From Delphinus delphis (lineage: Eukaryota; Chordata; Mammalia; Artiodactyla; Delphinidae), in NCBI RefSeq assembly GCF_949987515.2, contig NW_027192650.1, positions 930,001-994,000 on the forward strand: DNA of 64,000 nt, in the 5' to 3' direction. Below, in pieces: positions 1-10,789 of the stretch; the first letter of the stretch is position 1, and each line of letters begins with the position of its first letter. A program made the translations under genes and the position numbers. Under the pieces are notes generated by a model, which saw nothing but the letters and a program-made list of their open reading frames with translations, made no database searches and was not told the origin of the DNA.

Positions 1-1307
1 CCCTAGCCCGAACCCTAACCCTAACCCTAACCCTTCCCCGAAGCCTGACACTCACCCATCCCCTAATCCTAACCCGTACGCTAACACTAACCCACGCCCT
101 CACACGCACGCTCCCCCTAAAGCGTTGCCGTACCCTCACCTGGACCCTAAACCGTCCCCGTCCCCTAAACCTAACCCTAGCCCGAACCCTAACCCTAACC
201 CTTCCCCGAAGCCTTACCCTCACTCGTCCCCTAATCCTAACCCGTACGCTCACACTAACCCGCGCCCTCACACGCACGCTCCCCCTAAAGCGTTTTCGTA
301 CCCTAACCTGGACCCTAAACCGTCCCAGTTCACTAACCCTAACCCTAGCCCGAACCCTAACCCTAACCCTTCCCCGAAGCCAGACCCTCACCAGTCCCCT
401 AATCCTAACCCGTACGCTAACACTAACCCGCGCCCTCACACGCACGCTCCCCCTAAAGCGTTGCCGTACCCTCACCTGGACCCTAAACCGTCCCCGTCCC
501 CTAACCCTAACCCTAGCCCGAACCCTAACCCTAACCCTTCCCCGAAGCCTGACCCTCACCCATCCCCTAATCCTAACCCGTACGCTAACACTAACCCGCG
601 CCCTCACACGCACGCTCCCCCTAAAGCGTTGCCGTAACCTCACCTGGAACGTAAACCGTCCCCGTCCCATAACCCTAACCCTAGCCCGAACCCTAAACCT
701 AACACTTCCCCGAAGCCTGACCCTCACCCGTCCCCTAATCCTAACCCGTACGCTAACACTAACCCACGCCCTCACACGCACGCTCCCCCTAAAGCTTTGC
801 CGTACCCTCACCTGGACCCTAAACCGTCCCCGTCCCCTAACCCTAACCCTAGCCCGAACCCTAACCCTAACCCTTTCCCGAAGCCTGACCCTCACCCGTC
901 CCCTAATCCTAACCCGTACGCTAACACTAACCCGCGCCCTCACATGCACGCTACCCCTAAAGCGTTGCCGTACCCTCACCTGGACCCTAAACCGTCCCCG
1001 TCCCCTAACCCTAACCCTAGCCCGAACCCTAACCCTGACCCTTCCCTGAAGCCTGACCCTCACCCATCCCCTAATCCTAACCCGTACGCTAACACTAACC
1101 CGCGCCCTCACACGCACGCTCCCCCTAAAGCGTTGCCGTACCCTCACCTGGACCCTAAACCGTCCCCGTCCCCTAGACCTAACCCTAGCCCGATTCCTAA
1201 CCCTGACCCTTCCCCGAAGCCTGACCCTCACCCGTCCCCTAATCCTAACCCGTACGCTAACACTAACCCACGCCCTCACACGCACACTCCCCCTAAAGCG
1301 TTGCCGT

Positions 1308-1317
1308 ACCCTACCTG
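1308..1317 (+). other. 1-bp deletion (CCCTACCTGG for CCCTCACCTGG)
   Basis: A C is missing at about 1312. The same lesion appears at about 16089, 17096, 25321 and 40264, so it probably spread by duplication. It shifts the dipeptide reading frames. Confidence 0.85.
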
Positions 1318-1605
1318 GACCCTAAACCGTCCCCGTCCCCTAACCCTAACCCTAGCCCGAACCCTAACCCTGACCCTTCCCCGAAGCCTGACCCTCACCC
1401 GTGCCCTAATCCTAACCCGTACGCTAACACTAACCCACGCCCTCACACGCACGCTCCCCCTAAAGCGTTGCCGTACCCTCACCTGGACCCTAAACCGTCC
1501 CCGTCCCCTAACCCTAACCCTAGCCTGAACCCTAACCCTGACCCTTCCCCGAAGCCTGACCCTCACCCGTGCCCTAATCCTAACCCGTACGCTAACACTA
1601 ACCCG

Positions 1606-1615
1606 CACCCTACAC
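1606..1615 (+). other. 1-bp deletion (CCCTACACG for CCCTCACACG)
   Basis: A C is missing at about 1611. The homologous sites near 25620 and 40563 are intact, so this loss is private to the left copy and explains the offset change from 24,009 to 24,010. Confidence 0.85.
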
Positions 1616-3107
1616 GCACGCTCCCCCTAAAGCGTTGCCATACCCTCACCTGGACCCTAAACCGTCCCCGTCAGCTAACCCTAACCCTAGCCCGAACCCT
1701 AACCCTGACCCTTCCCCGAAGCCTGACCCTCACCCGTCCCCTAATCCTAACCCGTACGCTAACACTAACCCGCGCCCTCACACGCACGCTCCCCCTAAAG
1801 CGTTGCCGTACCCTCACCTGGACCCTAAACCGTCTCCGTCCCCTAACTCTAACCCTAGCCCGAACCCTAACCCTAACACTTCCCCGAAGCCTGACCCTCA
1901 CCCGTCCCCTAATCCTAACCCGTACGCTAACACTAACCCGCGCCCTCACACGCACGCTCCCCCTAAAGCGTTGCCGTACCCTCACCTGGACCCTAAACCG
2001 TCCCCGTCCCCTAACCCTAATCCTAGCCCGAACCCTAACCCTAATCCTTCACCGAAGCCTGACCCTCACCCGTCCCCTAATCCTAACCCATACGCTAACA
2101 CTAACCCACGCCCTCACACGCACGCTCCCCCTAAAGCGTTGCCGTACCCTCACCTGGACCCTAAACGGTCCCCGTCCCCTAACCCTAACCCTAGCCCGAA
2201 CCCTAACCCTGACCCTTCCCCGAAGCCTGACCCTCACCCGTCCCCTAATCCTAACCCGTACGCTAACACTAACCCGCGCCCTCACACGCACGCTCCCCCT
2301 AAAGCGTTGCCGTACCCTCACCTGGACCCTAAACCGTCCCCGTCCCCTAACCCTAACCCTAGCCCGAACCCTACCCCTAACATTTCCCCGAAGCCTGACC
2401 CTCACCCGTCCCCTAATCCTAACCCGTACGCTAACACAAACCTGCGTCCTCACACGCACGCTCCCCCTAAAGCGTTGCCGTACCCTCACCTGGACCCTAA
2501 ACCGTCCCCGTCCCCTAACCCTAACCCTAGCCCGAACCCTAACCCTGACCCTTCCCCGAAGCCTGACCCTCACCCCTCCCCTAATCCTAACCCGTACACT
2601 AACACTAACCCGCGCCCTCACACGCACGCTCCCCCTAAAGCGTTGCCGTACCCTCACCTGGACCCTAAACTGTCCCCGTCCCCTAACCCTAACCCTAGCC
2701 CAAACCCTAACCCTAACCCTTCCCCGAAGCCTGACACTCACCCATCCCCTAATCCTAACCCGTACGCTAACACTAACCCGCGCCCTCACACGCACGCTCC
2801 CCCTAAAGCGTTGCCGTACCCTCACCTGGACCCTAAACCGTCCCCGTCCCCTAAACCTAACCCTAGACCGAACCCTATCCCTAACCCTTCCCCGAAGCCT
2901 GACCCTCACTCGTCCCCTAATCCTAACCCGTACGCTAACACTAACCCGCGCCCTCACACGCACGCTCCCCCTAAAGCGTTGCCGTACCCTCACCTGGACC
3001 CTAAACCGTCCCAGTCCACTAACCCTAACCCTAGCCCGAACCCTAACCCTAACCCTTCCCCGAAGCCTGACCCTCAGCAGTCCCCTAATCCTAACCCGTA
3101 CGCTAAC

Positions 3108-6100
3108 ACAAACCGCGCCCTCACACGCACGCTCCCCCTAAAGCATTGCCGTACCCTCACCTGGACCCTAAACCGTCCCCGTCCCCTAACCCTAACCCTA
3201 GCCCGAACCCTATCCCTAACCCTTCCCCGAAGCCTGACCCTCACCCGTCCCCTAATCCTAACCCGTACGCTAACACTAACCCGCGCCCTCACACGCACGC
3301 TCCCCCTAAAGCATTGCCATACCCTCACCTGGACCCTAAACCGTCCCCGTCCCCTAACACTAACCCTAGCCCGAACCCTAAGCTTACCCCTTCCCCGAAG
3401 CCTGACCCTCAACCGTCCCCTAATCTTAACCCGTACGGTAACACTAACCCGCGCCTTCACACGCACGCTCCCCCTAAAGCGTTCCCGTACCCTCACCTGG
3501 ACCCTAAACCGTCCCCGTACCCTAACCCTAACCCTAGCCCGAACCCTAACCCTAACCCTTCCCCGAAGCCTGACCCTCACCAGTCCACTAATCCTAACCC
3601 GTACGCTAACACTAACCCGCGCCCTCACACGCACGCTCCCCCTAAAGCGTTGCCGTACCCTCACCTGGACCCTAAACCGTCCCCGTCCCCTAACCCTAAC
3701 CCTAGCCCGAACCCTAACCCTAACCCTTCCCCGAAGCCTGACCCTCACCCATCCCCTAATCCTAACCCGTACGCTAACACTACCCCACGCCCTCACACGC
3801 ACGCTCCCCCTAAAGCATTGCCGTACCCTCACCTGGACCCTAAACCGTCCCCGTCCCCTAAACCTAACCCTAGCCCGAACCCTAACCCTGACCCTTCCCC
3901 AAAGCCTGACCCTCACCCGTCCCCTAATCCTAACCCGTACGCTAACACTAACCCGTGCCCTCACACGCACGCTCCCCCTAAAGCGTTGCCGTACCCTCAC
4001 CTGGACCCTAAACCGTCCCCGTCCCCTAACCCTAACCGTAGCCCGAACCCTAACCCTGACCCTTCCCCGAAGCCTGACCCTCACCCGTCCCCTAATCCTA
4101 ACCCGTACGCTAACACTAACCCACGCCCTCACACGCACGCTCCCCCTAAAGCGTTGCCGTACCCTCACCTGGACCCTAAACCGTCCCCGTCCACTAACCC
4201 TAACCCTAGCCCGAACCCTAACCCTAACCTTTCCCCGAAGCCTGACCCTCACCAGTCCCCTAATCCTAACCCGTACGCTAACACAAACCCGCGTCCTCAC
4301 ACGCACGCTCCCCCTAAAGCGTTGCCGTACCCTCACCTGGACCCTAAACCGTCCCCGTCCCCTAACCCTAACCCTAGCCCGAACCCTAACCCTAACCCTT
4401 CCCCGAAGCCTGACCCTCACCCGTCCCCTAATCCTAACCCGTACGCTAACACTAACCCGCGCCCTCACAGGCACGCTCTCCCTAAAGCGTTGCCGTACCC
4501 TCACCTGGACCCTAAACCGTCCCCGTCCCCTAACCCTAACCCTAGCCCGAACCCTAACCCTAACCCTTCCCCGAAGCCTGACCCTCACCCGTCCCCTAAT
4601 CCTAACCCGTACGCTAACACTAACCCGCGCCCTCACACGCACGCTCCCCCTAAAGCGTTACCGTACCCTCACCTGGACCCTAAACCGTCCCCGTCCCCTA
4701 ACCCTAACCCTAGCCCGAACCCTAACCCTGACCCTTCCCCGAAGCCTGACCCTCACCCGTGACCTAATCCTAAACCGTACGCTAACACTAACCCGCGCCC
4801 TCACATGCACGCTCCCCCTAAAGCGTTGCCGTACCCTCACCTGGACCGTAAACCGTCCCCGTCCCCTAACCCTAACCCTAGCCCGAACCCTAACCCTAAC
4901 ACTTCCCCGAAGCCTGACCCTCACCCGTCCCCTAATCCTAACCCGTACGCTAACACTAACCCGCGCCCTCACACGCACGTTCCCCCTAAAGCGTTGCCGT
5001 ACCCTCTCATGGACCCTAAACCGTCCCCGTCCCCTAACCCTAACCCTAGCCCGAATCCTAACCCTAACCCTTCCCCGAAGACTGACCCTCACCCGTCCCC
5101 TAATCCTAACCCGTACGCTAACACTAACCCGCGCCCTCACACGCACGCTCCCCCTAAAGCTTTGCCGTAACCTCACCTGGACCCTAAACCGTCCCCGTCC
5201 CCTAACCCTAAACCTAGCCCGAACCCTAACTCTAACCCTTCCCCGAAGCCTGACACTCACCCGTCCCCTAATCCTAACCCGTACGCTAACACTAACCCAC
5301 GCCCTCAAACGCACGCTCCCCGTAAAGCGTTGCCGTACCCTCACCTGGACCCTAAACCGTCCCCGTCCCCTAACCCTAACCCTAGTCCGAACCCTAACCC
5401 TAACCCTTCCCCGAAGCCTGACCCTCACCCGTCCCCTAATCCTAACCCGTACGCTAACACTAACCCGCGCCCTCACACGCACGCTCCCCCTAAAGCGTTG
5501 CCGTACCCTCACCTGGACCCTAAACCGTCCCCGTCCCCTAACCCTAACCCTAGCCCGAACCCTAAACCTGACCCTTCCCCGAAGCCTGACCCTCACCCAT
5601 CCCCTAATCCTAACCCGTACGCTAACACTAACCCGCGCCCTCACACGCACGCTCCCCCTAAAGCATTGCCGTACCCTCACCTGGACCCTAAACCGTACCC
5701 GTCCCCTAACCCTAACCCTAGCCCGTACCCTAACCCTGACCGTTCCCCGAAGCCTGACCCTCACCCATCCCCTAATCCTAACCCGTACGCTAACACTAAC
5801 CCACGCCCTCACACGCACGCTCCCCCTAAAGCGTTGCCGTACCCTCACCTGGACCCTAAACCGTCCCCGTCCACTAACCCTAACCCTAGCCCGAACCCTA
5901 ACCCTAACCTTTCCCCGAAGCCTGACCCTCACCCGTCCCCTAATCCTAACCCGTACGCTAACACAAACCCGCGTCCTCACATGCACGCTCCCCCTAAAGC
6001 GTTGCCGTACCCTCACCTGGACCCTAAACCGTCCCCGTCCCCTAACCCTAACCCTAGCCCGAACCCTAACCCTAACCCTTCCCCGAAGCCTGACCCTCAC

Positions 6101-7810
6101 TCGTCCCCTAATCCTAACCCGTACGCTAACACTAACCCGCGCCCTCACAGGCACGCTCCCCCTAAAGCGTTGCCGTACCCTCACCTGGACCCTAAACCGT
6201 CCCCGTCCCCTAACCCTAACCCTAGCCCGAACCCTAACCCTAACCCTTCCCCGAAGCCTGACCCTCACCCGTCCCCTAATCCTAACCCGTACGCTAACAC
6301 TAACCCGCGCCCTCACACGCACGCTCCCCCTAAAGCGTTACCGTACCCTCACCTGGACCCTAATCCGTCCCCGTCCCCTAACCCTAACCCTAGCCCGAAC
6401 CCTAACCCTGACCCTTCCCCGAAGCCTGACCCTCACCCGTCCCCTAATCCTAACCCGTACGCTAACACTAACCCGTGCCCTCACACGCACGCTCCCCCTA
6501 AAGTGTTGCCGTACCCTCACCTGGACCCTAAACCGTCCCCGTCCCCTAACCCTAACCGTAGCCCGAACCCTAACCCTGACCCTTCCCCGAAGCCTGACCC
6601 TCACCCGTCCCCTAATCCTAATCCGTACGCTAACACTAACCCGCGTCCTCACACGCACGCTCCCCCTAAAGCGTTGCCGTACCCTCACCTGGACCCTAAA
6701 CCGTCCCCGTCCCCTAACCCTAACCCTAGCCCGAACCATAACCCTAACCTTTCCCCGAAGGCTAACCCTCACCCGTCCCCTAATCCTAACCCGTACGCTA
6801 ACACTAACCCGCGCCCTCACACGCACGCTCCCCCTAAAGCGTTGCCGTACCCTCACCTGGACCCGAAACCGTCCCCGTCCCCTAACCCTAACCCTAGCCC
6901 GAACCCTAACCCTAACCCTTCCCCGAAGCCTGACCCTCACCCGTCCCCTAATCCTAACCCGTACGCTAACACTAACCCGCGCCCTCACACGCACGCTCCC
7001 CCTAAAGCGTTCCCGAACCCTCACCTGGACCCTAAACCGTCCCCGTCCCCTAACCCTAACCCTAGCCCGAACCCTAACCCTAACCCTTCCCCGAAGCCTG
7101 ACCCTCACCCGTCCCCTAATCCTAACCCGTACGCTAACACTAACCCGCGCCCTCACACACACGCTCCCCCTAAAGCATTGCCATACCCTCACCTGGACCC
7201 TAAACCGTCTCCGTCCCCTAACCCTAACCCTAGCCCGAACCCTAACCCTAACCCTTCCCCAAAGCCTGACCCTGAACCGTCCCCTAATCCTAACACGTAC
7301 GGTAACACTAACCCGCGCCTGCACACGCACGCTCCCCCTAAAGCGTTCCCGTACCCTCACCTGGACCCTAAACCGTCCCCGTCCCCTAACCCTAACCCTA
7401 GCCCGAACCCTAACCCTAACCCTTCCCCGAAGCCTGACCCTCACCAGTCCCCTAATCCTAACCCGTACGCTAACACTAACCCGCGCCCTCACACGCACGC
7501 TCCCCCTAAAGCGTTGCCGTACCCTCACCTGGACCCTAAACCGTCCCCATCCCCTAAACCTAACCCTAGCCCGAACCCTAACCCTGACCCTTCCCCGAAG
7601 CCTGACCCTCACTCGTCCCCTAATCCTAACCCGTACGCTAACACTAACCCGTGCCCTCACACGCACGCTCCCCCTAAAGCGTTGCCTTACCCTCACCTGG
7701 ACCCTAAACCGTCCCAGTCCACTAACCCTAACCCTAGCCCGAACCCTAACCCTAACCCTTCCCCGAAGCCTGACCCTCACCCGTCCCCTAATCCTAACCC
7801 GTACGCTAAA
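3108..7810 (+). repeat. Marker-bounded block, 28 monomers
   Basis: Opens at marker ACAAACCG (3108-3115) and is 4703 bp, exactly 28 x 168 minus the marker base. The third monomer carries CGTACGGTAAC near 3435 and is followed by the GCGTTCCCG and CACCAGTCC variants. The block aligns to 27.12-28.20 kb up to about 4185. About 4070-4750 and 5750-6430 are a 10-monomer-offset (1680 bp) duplicate pair sharing CACAGGCACG and GCGTTACCG. It ends with the CCCAGTCCACT monomer near 7710 that precedes most markers. Confidence 0.9.
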
Positions 7811-8222
7811 ACAAACCGCGCCCTCACACGCACGCTCCCCCTAAAGCATTGCCGTACCCTCACCTGGACCCTAAACCGTCCCCGTCCCCTAACCCTAACC
7901 CTAGCCTGAACCCTAACCCTAACCCTTCCCCGAAGCCTGACCCTCACCCGTCCCCTAATCCTAACCCGTACGCTAACACTAACCCGCGCCCTCACACACA
8001 CGCTCCCCCTAAAGCATTGCCATACCCTCACCTGGACCCTAAACCGTCCCCGTCACCTAACCCTAACCCTAGCCCGAACCCTAACCCTAACCCTTCCCCG
8101 AAGCCTGACCCTCACCAGTCCCCTAATCCTAACCCGTACGCTAACACAAACCCGCGCCCTCACACGCACGCTCCCCCTAAAGCGTTGCCGTACCCTCACC
8201 TGGACCCTAAACCGTCCCTGTC

Positions 8223-8267
8223 CCCTAACCCTAACCCTAGCCCGAACCCTAACCCTAACCCTTCCCC
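8223..8267 (-). other. Telomeric core of the monomer: G-quadruplex-prone, shelterin-like sites
   Basis: Seven consecutive CCC tracts spaced by exactly 3 bases (TAA, TAA, TAG, GAA, TAA, TAA), plus an eighth after 2 bases, give eight GGG tracts within about 45 nt on the minus strand. That is enough for two adjacent G-quadruplexes; the plus strand could form i-motifs. The minus strand also holds three matches to YTAGGGTTR, the consensus bound by the Myb domains of vertebrate TRF1/TRF2. The core recurs in nearly every monomer. Folding and binding are inferred from motif rules and were not tested. Confidence 0.7.
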
Positions 8268-8390
8268 GAAGCCTGACCCTCACCCGTCCCCTAATCCTAA
8301 CCCGTACGCTAACACTAACCCGCGCCCTCACACGCACGCTCCCCCTAAAGCGTTGCCGTACCCTCACCTGGACCCTAAACCGTCCCCGTC
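8223..8390 (+). repeat. Canonical 168-bp monomer (exact consensus copy)
   Basis: This copy matches my hand-derived consensus at all 28 hexamers. Landmarks in order: a telomeric core (hexamers 1-7), the short dyad CTTCCCCGAAG (hexamers 7-9), the palindrome CGTACG (hexamers 14-15), CCCGCG (hexamer 17), CACGCACGC (hexamers 19-20), GCGTTGCCG (hexamers 22-23) and CACCTGGA (hexamers 24-25). Composition is 84 C, 20 G, 37 A and 27 T, with 13 CpG dinucleotides, more than the roughly 10 expected from base content. There is no ATG on either strand. The length is a multiple of 3 and 6, so neighbouring copies share reading frame and hexamer phase. Confidence 0.95.
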
Positions 8391-10229
8391 CCCTAACCCT
8401 AACCCTAGCACGAACCCTAACCCTGACCCTTCCCCGAAGCCTGACCCTCACTCGTCCCCTAATCCTAACCCGTACGCTAACACTAACCCACGCCCTCACA
8501 CGCACGCTCCCCCTAAAGCGTTGTCGTACCCTCACCTGGACCCTTAACCGTCCCCGTCCCCTAACCCTAACCCTAGCCTGAACCCTAACCCTAACCCTTC
8601 CCCGAAGCCTGACCCTCACCAGTCCCCTAATCCTAACCCGTACGCTAACACTAACCCGCGCCCTCACACGCACGGTCCCCGTAAAGCGTTGCCGTACCCT
8701 CACCTGGACCCTAAACCGTCCCCGTCCCCTAACCCTAACCCTAGCCCGAACCCTAACCCTAACCCTTCCCCGAAGCCTGACCCTCACCCGTCCCCTAATC
8801 CTAACCCGTACGCTAACACTAACCCGTGCCCTCACACGCACGCTCCCCCTAAAGCGTTGCCGTAACCTCACCTGGACCCTAAACCGTCCCCGTCCCCTAA
8901 CCCTAACCCTAGCCCGAACCCTAACCCTAACCCTTCCCCGAAGCCTGACCCTCACCCGTCCCCTAATCCTAACCCGTACGCTAAAACTAACCCGCGCCCT
9001 CACACGCACGCTCCCCCTAAAGCGTTGCCGTACCCTCACCTGGACCCTAAACCGTCCCCATCCCCTAAACCTAACCCTAGCCCAAACCCTAACCCTGACC
9101 CTTCCCCGAAGCCTGACCCTCACTCGTCCCCTAATCCTAACCCGTACGCTAACACTAACCCGTGCCCTCACACGCACGCTCCCCCTAAAGCGTTGCCTTA
9201 CCCTCACCTGGACCCTAAACCGTCCCAGTCCACTAACCCTAACCCTAGCCCGAACCCTAACCCTAACCCTTCCCCGAAGCCTGACCCTCACCCGTCCCCT
9301 AATCCTAACCCGTACGCTAAAACAAACCGCGCCCTCACACGCACGCTCCCCCTAAAGCATTGCCGTACCCTCACCTGGACCCTAAACCGTCCCCGTCCCC
9401 TAACCCTAACCCTAGCCTGAACCCTAACCCTAACACTTCCCCGAAGCCTGACCCTCACCCGTCCCCTAATCCTAACCCGTACGCTAACACTATCCCGCGC
9501 CCTCACACACACGCTCCCCCTAAAGCATTGCCATACCCTCACCTGGACCCTAAACCGTCCCCGTCCCCTAACCCTAACCCTAGCCCGAACCCTAACCCTA
9601 ACCCTTCCCCGAAGCCTGACCCTCACCAGTCCCCTAATCCTAACCCGTACGCTAACACAAACCCGCGCCCTCACACGCACGCTCCCCCTAAAGCGTTGCC
9701 GTACCCTCACCTGGACCCTAAACCGTCCCTGTCCCCTAACCCTAACCCTAGCCCGAACCCTAACCCTAACCCTTCCCCGAAGCCTGACCCTCACCCGTCC
9801 CCTAATCCTAACCCGTACGCTAACACTAACCCGCGCCCTCACACGCACGCTCCCCCTAAAGCGTTGCCGTACCCTCACCTGGACCCTAAACCGTCCCCGT
9901 CCCCTAACCCTAACCCTAGCCCGAACCCTAACCCTGACCCTTCCCCGAAGCCTGACCCTCACTCGTCCCCTAATCCTAACCCGTACGCTAACACTAACCC
10001 ACGCCCTCACACGCACGCTCCCCCTAAAGCGTTGTCGTACCCTCACCTGGACCCTTAACCGTCCCCGTCCCCTAACCCTAACCCTAGCCTGAACCCTAAC
10101 CCTAACCCTTCCCCGAAGCCTGACCCTCACCAGTCCCCTAATCCTAACCCGTACGCTAACACTAACCCGCGCCCTCACACGCACGGTCCCCGTAAAGCGT
10201 TGCCGTACCCTCACCTGGACCCTAAACCG

Positions 10230-10782
10230 TCCCCGTCCCCTAACCCTAACCCTAGTCCGAACCCTAACCCTAACCCTTCCCCAAAGCCTGACCCTCACCC
10301 GTCCCCTAATCCTAACCCGTAAGCTAACACTAACCCGCGCCCTCACATGCTGGCTCCCCCTAAAGCGTTGCCGTACCCTCACCTGGACCCTAAACCGTCC
10401 CCGTCCCCTAACCCTAACCCTAGCCCGAACCCTAACCCTGACCCTTTCCCGAAGCCTGACCCTCACCCGTCCCCTAATTCTAACCCGTACGCTAACACTA
10501 AGCCACGCCCTCACAAGAACGCTCCCCCTAAAGCGTTGCCGTACCCTCACCTGGACCCTAAACCGTCCCCGTCCCCTAACCCTAACCCTAGCCCGAACCC
10601 TAACCCTGACCCTTCCCCGAAGCCTGACCCTCACTCGTCCCCTAATCCTAACCCGTACGCTAACACTAACCCGCGCCCTCACACGCACGCTCCCCCTAAA
10701 GCGTTGCCGTACCCTCACCTGGACCCTAAACCGTCCCCGTCCCCTAACACTAACCCTAGCCCGAACCCTAACCCTAACCCTT
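10230..10782 (+). repeat. Recombined cassette shared with 14260-14812
   Basis: About 3.3 monomers matching 14260-14812 at offset 4030. Both carry CCTAGTCCG, TTCCCCAAAGCC, the in-phase CCCGTAAGCTAAC (near 10316 and 14346), ACATGCTGGCTCC (near 10346 and 14376), CCCTTTCCCG, CTAATTCTAACC and CACAAGAACGC. Both neighbouring stretches belong to the 9-monomer family, so the cassette interrupts it. It ends exactly where a C is missing at about 10784. Confidence 0.85.
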
Positions 10783-10789
10783 CCCGAAG
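10780..10789 (+). other. 1-bp deletion at a cassette junction
   Basis: CTTCCCGAAG replaces CTTCCCCGAAG. It lies at the point where the 10230-10782 cassette returns to the 9-monomer family, so it may be a scar of the recombination. Confidence 0.8.

Larger units (their letters stand above)
1..3107 (+). repeat. Left partial satellite block
   Basis: About 18.5 monomers, truncated by the window edge. Variants near 200-340 (a TACCCTCACTCG stretch, GCTCACAC, then CAGTTCACT) match the last monomers of the blocks ending at 23425 and 38368, but the 1-bp marker expected after them is missing here. Two 1-bp deletions lie at about 1312 and 1611. From about 640 to the block end it aligns to 24.65-27.12 kb at an offset of 24,008-24,010, sharing CATGCACGCTACC near 944 and the unique TCAGCTAACC at 1671. 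Confidence 0.9.
7811..9321 (+). repeat. Marker-bounded block, 9 monomers
   Basis: 1511 bp, 9 monomers minus one base. Its first five or so monomers recur at 9322-10211 (offset 1511) and 12008-12897 (offset 4197), and its later part recurs at about 10.81-12.01 kb (offset 2686). Diagnostic changes are CGTCCCTGTCCC near 8213, TTGTCGTACC near 8521, GACCCTTAACC near 8540 and CACGGTCCCCG near 8670. It contains the canonical consensus monomer. Confidence 0.9.

Noticed and set aside
4805..5170. Short frames beginning with a real ATG (ACATGCACG variants, also near 13201 and 23442)
   Set aside because: The ATG is a single-base variant of CACGCACG in an ordinary satellite monomer, with no initiation context or non-repeat coding sequence.
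1635..7844. A 2069-codon plus-strand open frame and many similar long frames on both strands as protein-coding genes
   Set aside because: They are low-complexity period-56 repeats that exist because 168 is divisible by 3. Most start at TTG or GTG, the consensus has no ATG on either strand, frames overlap on both strands, and 1-bp deletions switch them without any sign of correction.
8259..8271. CTTCCCCGAAG dyad as a terminator hairpin or protein-binding operator
   Set aside because: The stem is only 4 bp with a 3-nt loop, has no T tract, and recurs in nearly every monomer with no gene nearby.
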